A stretch of 64,000 nt of DNA, from NCBI RefSeq assembly GCF_900109145.1, contig NZ_FNYY01000013.1, positions 1 to 64,000 of the forward strand. Direction: 5' to 3'. Position 1 is the stretch's first letter. Every line of letters starts with the position of its first letter. This stretch comes from Marinovum algicola (GTDB lineage Bacteria; Pseudomonadota; Alphaproteobacteria; Rhodobacterales; Rhodobacteraceae). The notes under the pieces were generated by a model. It was not told the origin of the DNA, did no database searches, and saw only the letters and a program-made list of their open reading frames with translations. A program made the translations under genes and the position numbers. Shown piece after piece: positions 25,658-33,793 of the stretch.

Positions 25658-26422
25658 ATGTCGGACTTTTTGAAAGTGGCCGTCGAAGGGCCCATCGCCA
25701 CCCTGACGATGAGCCGCCCGGACAAGCGCAACGCCATGTGCGATGAACTGGTCGATGCGCTGGATGCCTTCTATTCGAAACCGCCCGAGGGCGTGCGCGT
25801 CGTGATCCTGACTGGGACGGACGGTCACTATTGTTCCGGTCTCGATCTGTCGGAACATGTGCGCCGTTCGGCCGAACAGGGGCTCTATCATTCGCGCCAC
25901 TGGCACGCGGTGATGGAACGCATCCAGCTGGGCGGACTGATTACCGTGTCTGCCATGTTCGGGGCCGTGATCGGCGGCGGGATGGAGCTGGCGGCCGCCA
26001 CCCATGTGCGGATTGCCGAGGCCTCGACCATCTTCCAGCTGCCCGAGGGGCGCCGCGGCATCTTCGTGGGCGGCGGGGCCACTGCCCGCGTCGGACGTCT
26101 GCTCGGCGCCGACCGGATGACCGAAATGATGCTGACCGGGCGCAAATATGGTGCCGAAGAGGGCTTGGCCCTGGGTCTTGCCCACTATGCCGTGGGCGAA
26201 GGAGAGGCGCTGGCGCTGGCGCGGGAGCTGGCCGGCAAGATCGCGCGCAATGCGCCGCTGTCGAATTATCTGATGGTCCAGTCCATCGCCCGCATCAACG
26301 ACATGTCCCGGACGGATGGCCTCTTCACCGAGTCGCTGGCCGCCGCCCTGTCGCAGACCACACCGGACGCGGAAGAGGGGCTGACAGCCTTTCTCGAAAA
26401 ACGCGCCCCCGTCTTCAGGTAA
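25658..26422 (+). CDS. Crotonase-family enoyl-CoA hydratase (hydroxycinnamoyl-CoA hydratase candidate)
   Basis: A 254-residue enoyl-CoA hydratase/isomerase. The oxyanion-hole segments are HYCSGLDLSEH (about 57-67) and GAVIGGGMELAAATHVRIAE (about 104-123); PEGRRGIFVGGGATARVGRLLG follows. Close to the hydratases/lyases that act on feruloyl- or coumaroyl-CoA. With an SDR and an amidohydrolase next to it, it more likely hydrates without aldehyde release, feeding a beta-oxidation route, than acting as a vanillin-forming lyase; no vanillin dehydrogenase is present. AAGGAG precedes the ATG. A longer reading upstream lies inside the SDR gene and was rejected. Confidence 0.83.
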   Translation: MSDFLKVAVEGPIATLTMSRPDKRNAMCDELVDALDAFYSKPPEGVRVVILTGTDGHYCSGLDLSEHVRRSAEQGLYHSRHWHAVMERIQLGGLITVSAMFGAVIGGGMELAAATHVRIAEASTIFQLPEGRRGIFVGGGATARVGRLLGADRMTEMMLTGRKYGAEEGLALGLAHYAVGEGEALALARELAGKIARNAPLSNYLMVQSIARINDMSRTDGLFTESLAAALSQTTPDAEEGLTAFLEKRAPVFR

Positions 26423-26427
26423 TCACC

Positions 26428-26898
26428 ATGGCAAAAGCTGCGAAATCCATCACCCCGCCCGAGAAGGTCAATGACGAGACGTTGCGGGCGCACGTCGGCT
26501 ATCACATGAAGCGCGCCTTCAACATCGTGCAGGCCGATCTGACACTGACATTGAAACCGTTCGAATTGCGGATGCTGACCTATACCGCGCTCGCCCTGAT
26601 CGTCGGCAACCCCGGTCTCAGCCAGGCGCAACTGGCCCAGGCGATGGGCATCGAACGCCCCAACCTGGTGGTCATCGTCGACGAGCTGGAACGGCGCGAG
26701 CTGATCGTGCGCGACAAAGTGCCCACCGACCGGCGCGCCTATGCGCTGACAGCGACCTTGGCCGGCCGGCGCCTCTTCGGCAAGGCCAACGCCGCGGTCA
26801 TTGCCCACGAAAACCGGTTGTTCGCCGATATGGACGATGCAACCCGCGCCACGTTGACCGACGCGCTGTCACGGATCCGCAAGCAGGAAAAGACTTGA
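26428..26898 (+). CDS. MarR-family regulator of the hydroxycinnamate locus
   Basis: A 156-residue winged-helix regulator that starts 5 bp after the crotonase. The recognition region is LSQAQLAQAMGIERPNLVVIVDELERRELIVRDKVPTDRRAYALTAT at about 67-113. It resembles the CouR/FerR-type repressors that respond to hydroxycinnamoyl-CoA, which fits its place inside the operon; the effector is inferred. It may bind the repeated sites in the divergent region before the SDR gene. It is distinct from the MarR of the gentisate operon. Confidence 0.85.
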   Translation: MAKAAKSITPPEKVNDETLRAHVGYHMKRAFNIVQADLTLTLKPFELRMLTYTALALIVGNPGLSQAQLAQAMGIERPNLVVIVDELERRELIVRDKVPTDRRAYALTATLAGRRLFGKANAAVIAHENRLFADMDDATRATLTDALSRIRKQEKT

Positions 26899-26917
26899 GC
26901 GAGAAGGAACAGGACAG

Positions 26918-27790
26918 ATGGTAGATATCTCGAAGGTCCGCGCGATCGACATCCATACCCATGCCGAAGAACCCTGCGGCTGCCATTCCGACGATGGCTA
27001 TGACGATCTTCAGGCGAAGATGGCCCAATACTTCAACGCCAAGATCGTGCAGCCCACGATCGACCAGACTGCCGCGCATTTTCGCGAACAGAACGTCGCC
27101 GCGGTGATCTTTCCGGTCGATGCCGAACGCGAGACCGGCTATCGCCGGTTTTCCAACGACGAGGTGCTGGAACAGGTTGCGCGCAACAGCGATATCCTGA
27201 TCCCCTTTGCCTCGATCGACCCGTGGAAGGGCAAGATGGCGGTGCGCGAGGCGCGGCGCCTGATCGAGGAACACGGCATCAAGGGCTTCAAGTTCCACCC
27301 GACCATGCAGGGCTTCTATCCCAATGACCGGATGGCCTATCCGTTCTACGAACTCCTCGCCGAGCACGGGTGCATCGGGCTCTTCCACACCGGTCAGACC
27401 GGCGTCGGATCGGGTATGCCCGGCGGCAACGGGATGCGGCTGAAATATTCCCACCCGATGTACCTCGATGACGTGTCGGTGGACTTTCCAGACATGAAGA
27501 TCGTCATGGCGCACCCCTCCTTCCCCTGGCAGGAAGAGGCGCTGGCCGTGGCGCAGCACAAGCCCAATGTCTACATCGACCTCTCGGGCTGGTCGCCGAA
27601 GTATTTCCCCGAGATCCTCGTGCGCTACTGCAACTCGATCCTGAAGAAGAAGGTGCTGTTCGGGTCCGACTGGCCGATGATTACGCCAGAGCGCTGGCTC
27701 AGCGATTTCGAGCAGATCGCGATCAAGGATCACCTGCGCGAGGACATCATAAAGAACAATGCCGCCCGGCTGCTGGGCCTGATGGGCTGA
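26918..27790 (+). CDS. Amidohydrolase-family protein, candidate aryl-beta-ketoacyl-CoA hydrolase
   Basis: A 290-residue metal-dependent hydrolase of the amidohydrolase 2 type. Metal-ligand motifs are IDIHTHAEE (about 10-18), KFHPTMQGFYPND (about 125-137), a His in VMAHPSFPWQEEAL (about 190-203) and the C-terminal catalytic Asp in FGSDWPMITPERWL (about 248-261). Enzymes of this family next to hydroxycinnamoyl-CoA genes have been assigned as 4-hydroxyphenyl-beta-ketoacyl-CoA hydrolases, which would release the aryl carboxylate. That role is inferred here from neighbours. It begins 19 bp after the marR gene and is co-directional with the acyl-CoA dehydrogenase. Confidence 0.75.
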   Translation: MVDISKVRAIDIHTHAEEPCGCHSDDGYDDLQAKMAQYFNAKIVQPTIDQTAAHFREQNVAAVIFPVDAERETGYRRFSNDEVLEQVARNSDILIPFASIDPWKGKMAVREARRLIEEHGIKGFKFHPTMQGFYPNDRMAYPFYELLAEHGCIGLFHTGQTGVGSGMPGGNGMRLKYSHPMYLDDVSVDFPDMKIVMAHPSFPWQEEALAVAQHKPNVYIDLSGWSPKYFPEILVRYCNSILKKKVLFGSDWPMITPERWLSDFEQIAIKDHLREDIIKNNAARLLGLMG

Positions 27791-27819
27791 CCCCAACCGC
27801 CGCCGACACAGGTCGCGCC

Positions 27820-27842
27820 CGCGTCCCCCATCGGGGGCGCGG
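27820..27842 (+). terminator. GC-rich hairpin after the amidohydrolase gene
   Basis: GCGTCCCCC is followed, 3 bases later, by GGGGGCGC, giving a stem with one bulged T. A weak T run (TTTT) follows about 11 bases downstream. It could attenuate transcription before the acyl-CoA dehydrogenase or protect the upstream message; it is not a textbook terminator. Confidence 0.4.
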
Positions 27843-27881
27843 ACAGCCCCCTTTTGCCCGCTCCCCATAAGGACCCTGAAC

Positions 27882-29447
27882 ATGAAACCGTTCGAAGCGC
27901 CTCTCGACGACATCCTGTTTTCGCTCGACCACGTGGCGGGGGCCGGCGCGCTTGCGGACTGGGACGGCGCGTTGGCGGGTGAAATCCTCGGCCATTTCGC
28001 CGCCTTCGCCGAAGGCGTCATTGCGCCGCTTGACGAGCCGGGCGATGCCCAGGGGTGCCGATTGGAAAACGGCGCCGTGAAGATGCCCGACGGCTTCGCG
28101 GCGGCCTATGCGGAGCTGGCCGAAGGCGGCTGGCAGGGGCTGACCGCACCCGAGACCTTCGGCGGCATGGCACAGAACCAACTTGTCGCCGCCGCCGTGT
28201 CCGAGATCTTCTCCGGCGCCAACCACGCCATGCAGATGGTCTGCAACCTTGTTCCCGGCGCGGTCGCGACGCTTCTGCGCTTCGGGACCGAGGCGCAGCA
28301 GCAGACGTGGATCCCGCGCCTTGCCGCGGGCGAGGCCCTGTCGACCATGTGTCTGACCGAACCCGGCGCCGGCTCGGACCTGTCGCGCCTGCGCTGCAAG
28401 GCTGAAAAGGTCGGCAATGGCTGGGCAATCACCGGCGAGAAGATCTTCATTTCCGGTGGCGATCAGGACATGTCGGACGACATCCTGCACCTTGTCCTTG
28501 CCCGCACCGGCACGCGCGAAGAAGGCATCAAGGGACTGTCGCTGTTCCTGACCGGCAAGAAGGAGGCGGGTCGCACGATTTCGATCACCCGGATTGAGGA
28601 AAAGTTGGGCCTGCATGCCTCGCCGACCTGCCAGATGGCCTTTGACGGCACCCCGGCGCAATTGGTGGGCGAAGAGGGCGCGGGGCTGGCCGCCATGTTC
28701 ACGGTGATGAACCACGCCCGCATCGACGTGGCGCTGCAAGGCGTGGTCCACGCCAGCCGCGCCCATGACATCGCCAGAAGCTATGCCGACCAACGGGTTC
28801 AGGGCCGCCGGCCCGACGGCTCTGAGGCGGTGCTGTCGGATCACGCCGACGTGCGCCGGATGCTCGATGAACAGCGCGCCTTGACGTTGGGCGCGCGCGG
28901 CATGGCGCATCTCACGCTTGTCGCGCTTGAGCGCGGTGACAATCCGGCGCTGGTCGATTTCCTGACACCGCTCTGCAAGGTCTTCTGCTCCGAGGCCGGC
29001 ATCCGCGCGGCAGACCTCGGCATCCAGATTCTTGGCGGCTATGGCTACCTGCCCGAATACCGCGTGTCGCAGACCTGGCGCGACGCGCGGATCACCTCAA
29101 TCTACGAAGGGGCCAATGGCATTCACGAGCTGGCCACCACGACCCGCGGGCTGAAGCTGCACGGCGGCGCGGGCGCCGACGCGTTTCTGGCCATGATCGG
29201 CAACCTGACGGATGATGCGGATGTGCTGTCGATTTGCAGCCAGTGGCGGGAGACGCGGGAAACCGTTCTCGCTGCGCGTGACCCCGCCGCGCTGGCGCAT
29301 GACTTCACACAGCTGACTTGTGAGCTCTTCCTTCGCGCGGTCTGGGCACGCATCGCAGACAGCGAGGATCCGGAAATGATACGCCTCAGGGAGTTCGTGA
29401 TGCGAAGGCCCCTTCCGGTCAATTTCCCGTTCTCGGGCAATGGTTGA
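27882..29447 (+). CDS. Acyl-CoA dehydrogenase, C-terminus probably truncated
   Basis: A 521-residue flavoprotein of the long acyl-CoA dehydrogenase group (relatives are usually nearer 590). The middle-domain flavin region is [44 protein letters not shown] (about 157-200), and the catalytic-base region is [24 protein letters not shown] (about 405-428). It could oxidise an arylpropanoyl-CoA to the cinnamoyl-CoA used by the crotonase. The last 20 residues ([14 protein letters not shown]) do not look like a natural ending. The gene runs directly into a convergent, decayed acyl-CoA dehydrogenase, so recombination between 3' ends is suspected. Activity is therefore uncertain. Confidence 0.8.
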   Translation: MKPFEAPLDDILFSLDHVAGAGALADWDGALAGEILGHFAAFAEGVIAPLDEPGDAQGCRLENGAVKMPDGFAAAYAELAEGGWQGLTAPETFGGMAQNQLVAAAVSEIFSGANHAMQMVCNLVPGAVATLLRFGTEAQQQTWIPRLAAGEALSTMCLTEPGAGSDLSRLRCKAEKVGNGWAITGEKIFISGGDQDMSDDILHLVLARTGTREEGIKGLSLFLTGKKEAGRTISITRIEEKLGLHASPTCQMAFDGTPAQLVGEEGAGLAAMFTVMNHARIDVALQGVVHASRAHDIARSYADQRVQGRRPDGSEAVLSDHADVRRMLDEQRALTLGARGMAHLTLVALERGDNPALVDFLTPLCKVFCSEAGIRAADLGIQILGGYGYLPEYRVSQTWRDARITSIYEGANGIHELATTTRGLKLHGGAGADAFLAMIGNLTDDADVLSICSQWRETRETVLAARDPAALAHDFTQLTCELFLRAVWARIADSEDPEMIRLREFVMRRPLPVNFPFSGNG

Positions 29448-29471
29448 CGCGGCAGGAGTGGTGATTGCCAC

Positions 29472-30551
29472 GTGGTATTCGATCTGGATGCCGTTGCCGC
29501 CGTGCATGTCGCGGGCGTGGCGTGCAATATCCGGCGCCTTGCCGCAGTTGTTGCGCTTGATGAGCGAGACCATCTCGGGCGCAAACCGGCCTTCGTCGAA
29601 CAGCCGCCCAACGCGCAGCGAGGCCTGAAGCCCCAGCGCGATCGCGGTTTGCATGTCGGCCAGTTTCTTCTGGTAGAGCTGCGTGGCGGCCAGCGGGCAG
29701 TCGAACTGCTTGCCGCCGGGGCCGTATTGCCGGGTGCGGTGGAGACAGTCTTCGGCGGCGCCCATCACGCCTGCCAAATCGGGCCCGGTTCAGGCAGCCG
29801 AAGGGCCCGCCCATGCCCTGGGCATCGGGCAGCAGCGCATCTTCGCCGACCTCGACATTGTCCATCACGATCTCGCCGGTGATCGAGGCACGCAAGGACA
29901 GTTTTCCGCCGATCTTCGGTGCCGACAGCCCCGTCATGCCCTTTTCAAAGATGAAGCCGAGCACCTTGCCGTCATGCGCCTCGGAGTTGGCCCAGACCAC
30001 GAAGACATCGGCAATCGGGCTGTCGGAAATCCACATCTTCGAGCCGATCAGGCGATAGCCGCCGTCGGTCTTGACCGCGCGGGTCTTCATGCCCGAAGGA
30101 TCGGAGCCGGCGTCCGGCTCGGTCAGGCCGAAACAGCCAATGTATCGCCACTGGCAAGCTTGGGCAGGTATTTCTGTTTCTGTTGTTCCGAGACTTACGC
30201 GTAGATCGGGAACATGACCAGCGAGCTTTGCACCGACATCATCGAGCGATAGCCGCTGTCCACCCGCTCGACGGCGCGTACCACCAGCCCGTAAGAGACA
30301 TAGGACGCGCCGACCCCGCCGTATGCCTCGGGGATGGTCACGCCCAGCAGGCCGAGCGCGCCCACTTCGCGGAGAATCTCGGGATCGGTGTGTTCGTTGA
30401 GATAGGCCTTTTCGACGCGCGGCAGCTGGCTGTCCTGGGCAAACTGATGTGCCGTGTCGGAGATCATGCGGTCTTCTTCGGAGAGCTGGTCATCCAGCAG
30501 GAACGGGTCTGCCCAGTTGAACGGGCCGCCTTTCAGGGATGTTGCGGACAA
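29472..30551 (-). pseudogene. gcdH: Frameshifted glutaryl-CoA dehydrogenase
   Basis: The reading begins at 30551 ([29 protein letters not shown]) and runs as a normal glutaryl-CoA dehydrogenase to FPIYA, where a 1-base deletion makes a stop at 30195. It resumes in other frames as [53 protein letters not shown] (about 30080-29960) and, after another shift near 29775, [17 protein letters not shown] and [26 protein letters not shown]. The expected remaining 30 or so residues, including the catalytic Glu loop NTYEGTHDVH, are absent. At least three frameshifts and a missing 3' end make it non-functional. Confidence 0.85.
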
Positions 30552-30757
30552 TGCGGGTCTCCTTCAGCTCGCAGACGCAAGAAATTTCCGTTTCAGCGAG
30601 AATATGCCTGAAGGATCAGACGAAAATCGGTATTTCTGCACATAAACATGTAGAGATTGAATGACATGCGGCAGCGACGTTTCCTTCCCTCTGTCAAGCT
30701 CCTGATGGCGCTTGATGCGGTCGTGCGGCATCGTGGTGCCCCACATCTCCGCCGCTT

Positions 30758-31750
30758 TCACATGGTCGCTTGGGTCAGGCGATTGGTCGGACGAACCGCA
30801 TTTCGAAGTGGCTGGCCCCGTCGGAACCGGGCAATATTGTCGAGGATGATATCCACCGCCCGGGCGGTCTTGTCCGGCATTCCCGGCGTAACGTGCGGTG
30901 TGATCAGGATGTTGCGCGCATGCCAAAGCGGACTGTCCGGAGGCAGGGGTTCCTGACGAAAAACGTCAAGCCCCGCGCCGGCCAGCTGGCCGTTTTCCAG
31001 TGCTTCGATCAACGCCTCCTCCTGAATCAACGCGCCCCGGCCGATGTTGATCAGACAGGCGCCGGGTTTCATCCTTTCGAGCTCAGGCGCCCCGATCAGG
31101 TCTTGTGTCTCATCGGTGAGCGCAAGGCACAGCACGACAAAATCGGATTGTTCCAGGAGCGGAGCAAGCCCATCGCCCTTTGCGTCACAAAACAGGGTGT
31201 CGACATGCGCGACCTCGAGAGCGGAGCGGTTGAAGCCCAGAACCTGCATGTTCAGCGCCTTGGCCATGCGGGCGATCTCACGCCCGGTCTGGCCCAACCC
31301 GATGATGCCGACGCTTTGCCCGAAAAGACCACGCCGATGCGCGAACCCCTCCGTCGCCCATTCGCAGTTGTTCTGGGCGGTCATCAGCCTGTGCAGCCGA
31401 TAGACATGTGCCAGCATGAACATCAGGACATGTTCCGCAAGGACCGGCGCCGACCGGCCCGCGGAACCGGTTACCACAGTGCTGCCATTCAAAATCTTCG
31501 GATGAGAAAACCGTTCCATTCCGCTGATGTCGATGTGGACCCATGCCAGATGCGGCCGGGCAATCAGGGTCTCGACCTTCACTTGCGGGCTGAGAAAGGC
31601 GATGTCGGCCTGATCCAGCGCGCGCGGCAGATCGGCACTGCCCCCCAGAATGCACAGGTCGCAACCGCCGAATGCGGCAATGATCCTGTCCTGCTGAGCC
31701 CGGGACAGGGGCAGGTCGCTGACCACCCTGCGCGGCCCGGCGACGGTCAA
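30758..31750 (-). CDS. D-isomer-specific 2-hydroxyacid dehydrogenase
   Basis: A 330-residue NAD(P)-dependent dehydrogenase. The Rossmann motif is GIIGLGQTGREIARMAKAL (about 149-167). Catalytic residues are Arg in NIGRGALI (about 235), Glu in GLDVFRQEPLP (about 263) and His in ITPHVTPGMP (about 284). The start is a TTG whose bases overlap the stop of the GntR gene, so translation is probably coupled. It closes a leftward operon with a glycosidase, an acid-sugar dehydratase-like enzyme and the regulator, and probably reduces or oxidises a 2-oxo/2-hydroxy sugar acid. Substrate unknown. Confidence 0.83.
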   Translation of the reverse strand: MTVAGPRRVVSDLPLSRAQQDRIIAAFGGCDLCILGGSADLPRALDQADIAFLSPQVKVETLIARPHLAWVHIDISGMERFSHPKILNGSTVVTGSAGRSAPVLAEHVLMFMLAHVYRLHRLMTAQNNCEWATEGFAHRRGLFGQSVGIIGLGQTGREIARMAKALNMQVLGFNRSALEVAHVDTLFCDAKGDGLAPLLEQSDFVVLCLALTDETQDLIGAPELERMKPGACLINIGRGALIQEEALIEALENGQLAGAGLDVFRQEPLPPDSPLWHARNILITPHVTPGMPDKTARAVDIILDNIARFRRGQPLRNAVRPTNRLTQATM

Positions 31751-32550
31751 AGCATTTCCGTCCCGTCGTCGTCCTCTTTCGGATAGCGCAGGACGCGCGG
31801 TCCCATGGTCAGGGTCTGCAACCGATCGAGATCGCGCAATACCAGCGATACCGCCCGAAAGCGGTCACGTTGCTTGATGGCCTGAAAGATGTCGGTCTGC
31901 CGCTTGATAAGTTCCTGCCGCGAATTGCCGTTCTTGTGCTGCCACTTCAGCCGGTCCCAGCCGAGGTTCTTTCGCGAGGTATAGAGAACCTTGTAATTGG
32001 CCAGAAGGATGGGGTTTCGGGTGGCCGCCGCCAGCGCCAGCTGGAAGTCGTAACAAAGGCGCTTGATCTCACCCAGATCGTGGGACGCGGTCAACTGGTT
32101 GAGGATGGTCTCGCACCTGTCGATGTCGCGCGGCGATGCCCGTTCCGTTGCCAGCTCCACCACCAGCGGGTCAAGCCCGCGCCGCGCCTCGAGCACATCG
32201 CTCAGGCCGGCGTCGACATCGTCGCGATCCGTGTCGTCTTGGGCTGTGTGATAGCGTTCGCTGACAAATGTGCCACTGCCGATCTTGCGCTCGACAACGC
32301 CCTCCCGCATCAGCCGGTTAAGCACCACCCGAGCTGTTTGCCGGGTGATGTTGTTGCGCTCCATCATCTCGCGTTCGCTGGGCAGTTTCGTGCCGGGACT
32401 GAGATGAGAAATCGCTTCCAGCATCGCGTTGTAGATTCGGTCGGTCGGACCTTCGCCGAGCCCCTGCACGTCGGTCGCGTTGGGGTCGGGATCGGCCGTC
32501 GGCCGACCCGGATTTTTCGTTTCCTGCATGGTCTGGACGCTCATTTGCAC
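31747..32550 (-). CDS. GntR-family regulator (FadR-like, FCD domain)
   Basis: A 267-residue regulator with an N-terminal winged helix (ISHLSPGTKLPSEREMMERNNITRQTARVVLNRLMREGVVERKIGSGTFVSER, about 47-99) and an all-helical FCD ligand domain. GTG at 32550 is used with AGGA 5 bases upstream; an in-frame ATG six bases later is an alternative. The longer N-terminal tail (residues 1-35) is polar and probably flexible. It sits inside the glycosidase operon and probably controls it together with the divergent ABC transporter operon through the repeated ATTGGTAC sites. The ligand is probably a sugar acid. Confidence 0.83.
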   Translation of the reverse strand: MQMSVQTMQETKNPGRPTADPDPNATDVQGLGEGPTDRIYNAMLEAISHLSPGTKLPSEREMMERNNITRQTARVVLNRLMREGVVERKIGSGTFVSERYHTAQDDTDRDDVDAGLSDVLEARRGLDPLVVELATERASPRDIDRCETILNQLTASHDLGEIKRLCYDFQLALAAATRNPILLANYKVLYTSRKNLGWDRLKWQHKNGNSRQELIKRQTDIFQAIKQRDRFRAVSLVLRDLDRLQTLTMGPRVLRYPKEDDDGTEML

Positions 32551-32626
32551 ATTGATCCTGAAAGCTTCAGCAATTTGGGGCCTTTTGCAAGGTGCGGAGG
32601 CCCGCCCGCATGTCGGTCACGCCGGC

Positions 32627-33793
32627 CTAGGCTGCGACCTTCAGGTCGGCAAAGGCATATCCGCGTATGAAATCCATGTCGTACTGAACGCCAAGCCCGG
32701 CTTCGACGGGCACAGGCACGGTGCCGTCCGCCGACACGTCATCCAGCGCATCGCTGTAGCCACAGGCATAATAACCGCCCGCGAACAGCCCTCGGCCCGG
32801 GCCAACCATCGACACTTCGTAGAACTTGGAATTGCGCAGTGCAGCCATGCAGGCCCGTTGCGCCGGGCCGGGCGCATGTAGCTCGACATCCAGTCCGATG
32901 GCTTCGGCGAAATGGGCCAGTTTCATGGTACCCGTGATCCCCATGTCGAAATCGGGATCGGCGCGGACAAAATCGCTGGCGCCCGCCAGCACAACCGAAG
33001 CGTTCGCCTCCAGCCCTCGCACGCATTCCCCGATCATCAGTGGGGTCGCACACTTTTCGCGTATGGCGCGATAGGCCGTCGCCGCCTGCCCGCCGTCGCT
33101 CATCGGGTCCTCCAGCCAGTAAAAGCCTGCCGCGTCGCACGCCTTGGCCAGCCGCAGCGTGTCGCCAAACCCGTTGATCGAACACATCGGATCGCTCATC
33201 AGTGCCATCGAATGCCCAATGGCCTTGCCCAGGGCCAGCACGGTTGCGATCTCGCGGTCCACGTCATCGACGCCCCAGCCGTGCATCTTGAAGCCCCGAT
33301 AACCCAGTTCGCGACATTCCAGCGCGAAATCGACGTAATCTTGTGGCACCTGCAACCCGCCGCCGGGGCCGCCCATCCACGTGGAGGCATAGGCCGGCAG
33401 CGTGGCGCGCGCGCCGCCCAGCATTTCCGCGACCGACATGCCGGCCCGCTTTCCGGCAAGATCCCACAATGCGGAATCGAGCAGCCCGACGCCCATGCGA
33501 TCGTGTTTTTGCAGCAGCCTGCGCGCAGTGGCGTAGAAAGGTTCGCGGGCGTGCCAGGGCATTCCGATCAGCAATTGAGCGGCCTTTTCCACCTGAGGCA
33601 GCATCACGTCGGTACCGCCGACATAGGTGCCGCAAGAGCCATCGGTGGCGCGTACTGTCACGTGCAGTCGCGCACGCGACGATGTGGCCCCGGTACAGTC
33701 GAAAGTGTGACCCGAGGCGCGCTCGGTCGCGCAATTCTGGATCGGATAACGGAACGCGGTCACATGGACCGCCGCGATCGTCGCCTGGGTCAT
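32627..33793 (-). CDS. Mandelate racemase/muconate lactonizing enzyme-family acid-sugar dehydratase
   Basis: An enolase-superfamily enzyme, 388 residues from the ATG at 33793, which overlaps the upstream glycosidase stop by ATGA. The N-terminal capping domain is followed by a barrel with GFKMHGWGVDD (possible base), three metal ligands in ALMSDPMCS (Asp), FYWLEDPMSD (Glu) and IGECVRG (Glu), and VRADPDFDMGITG. The general fold and ligand set match acid-sugar dehydratases; racemase activity is less likely in this company. With the dehydrogenase and glycosidase it suggests catabolism of an aldonic or uronic acid. The exact sugar is not readable. Confidence 0.83.
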   Translation of the reverse strand: MTQATIAAVHVTAFRYPIQNCATERASGHTFDCTGATSSRARLHVTVRATDGSCGTYVGGTDVMLPQVEKAAQLLIGMPWHAREPFYATARRLLQKHDRMGVGLLDSALWDLAGKRAGMSVAEMLGGARATLPAYASTWMGGPGGGLQVPQDYVDFALECRELGYRGFKMHGWGVDDVDREIATVLALGKAIGHSMALMSDPMCSINGFGDTLRLAKACDAAGFYWLEDPMSDGGQAATAYRAIREKCATPLMIGECVRGLEANASVVLAGASDFVRADPDFDMGITGTMKLAHFAEAIGLDVELHAPGPAQRACMAALRNSKFYEVSMVGPGRGLFAGGYYACGYSDALDDVSADGTVPVPVEAGLGVQYDMDFIRGYAFADLKVAA

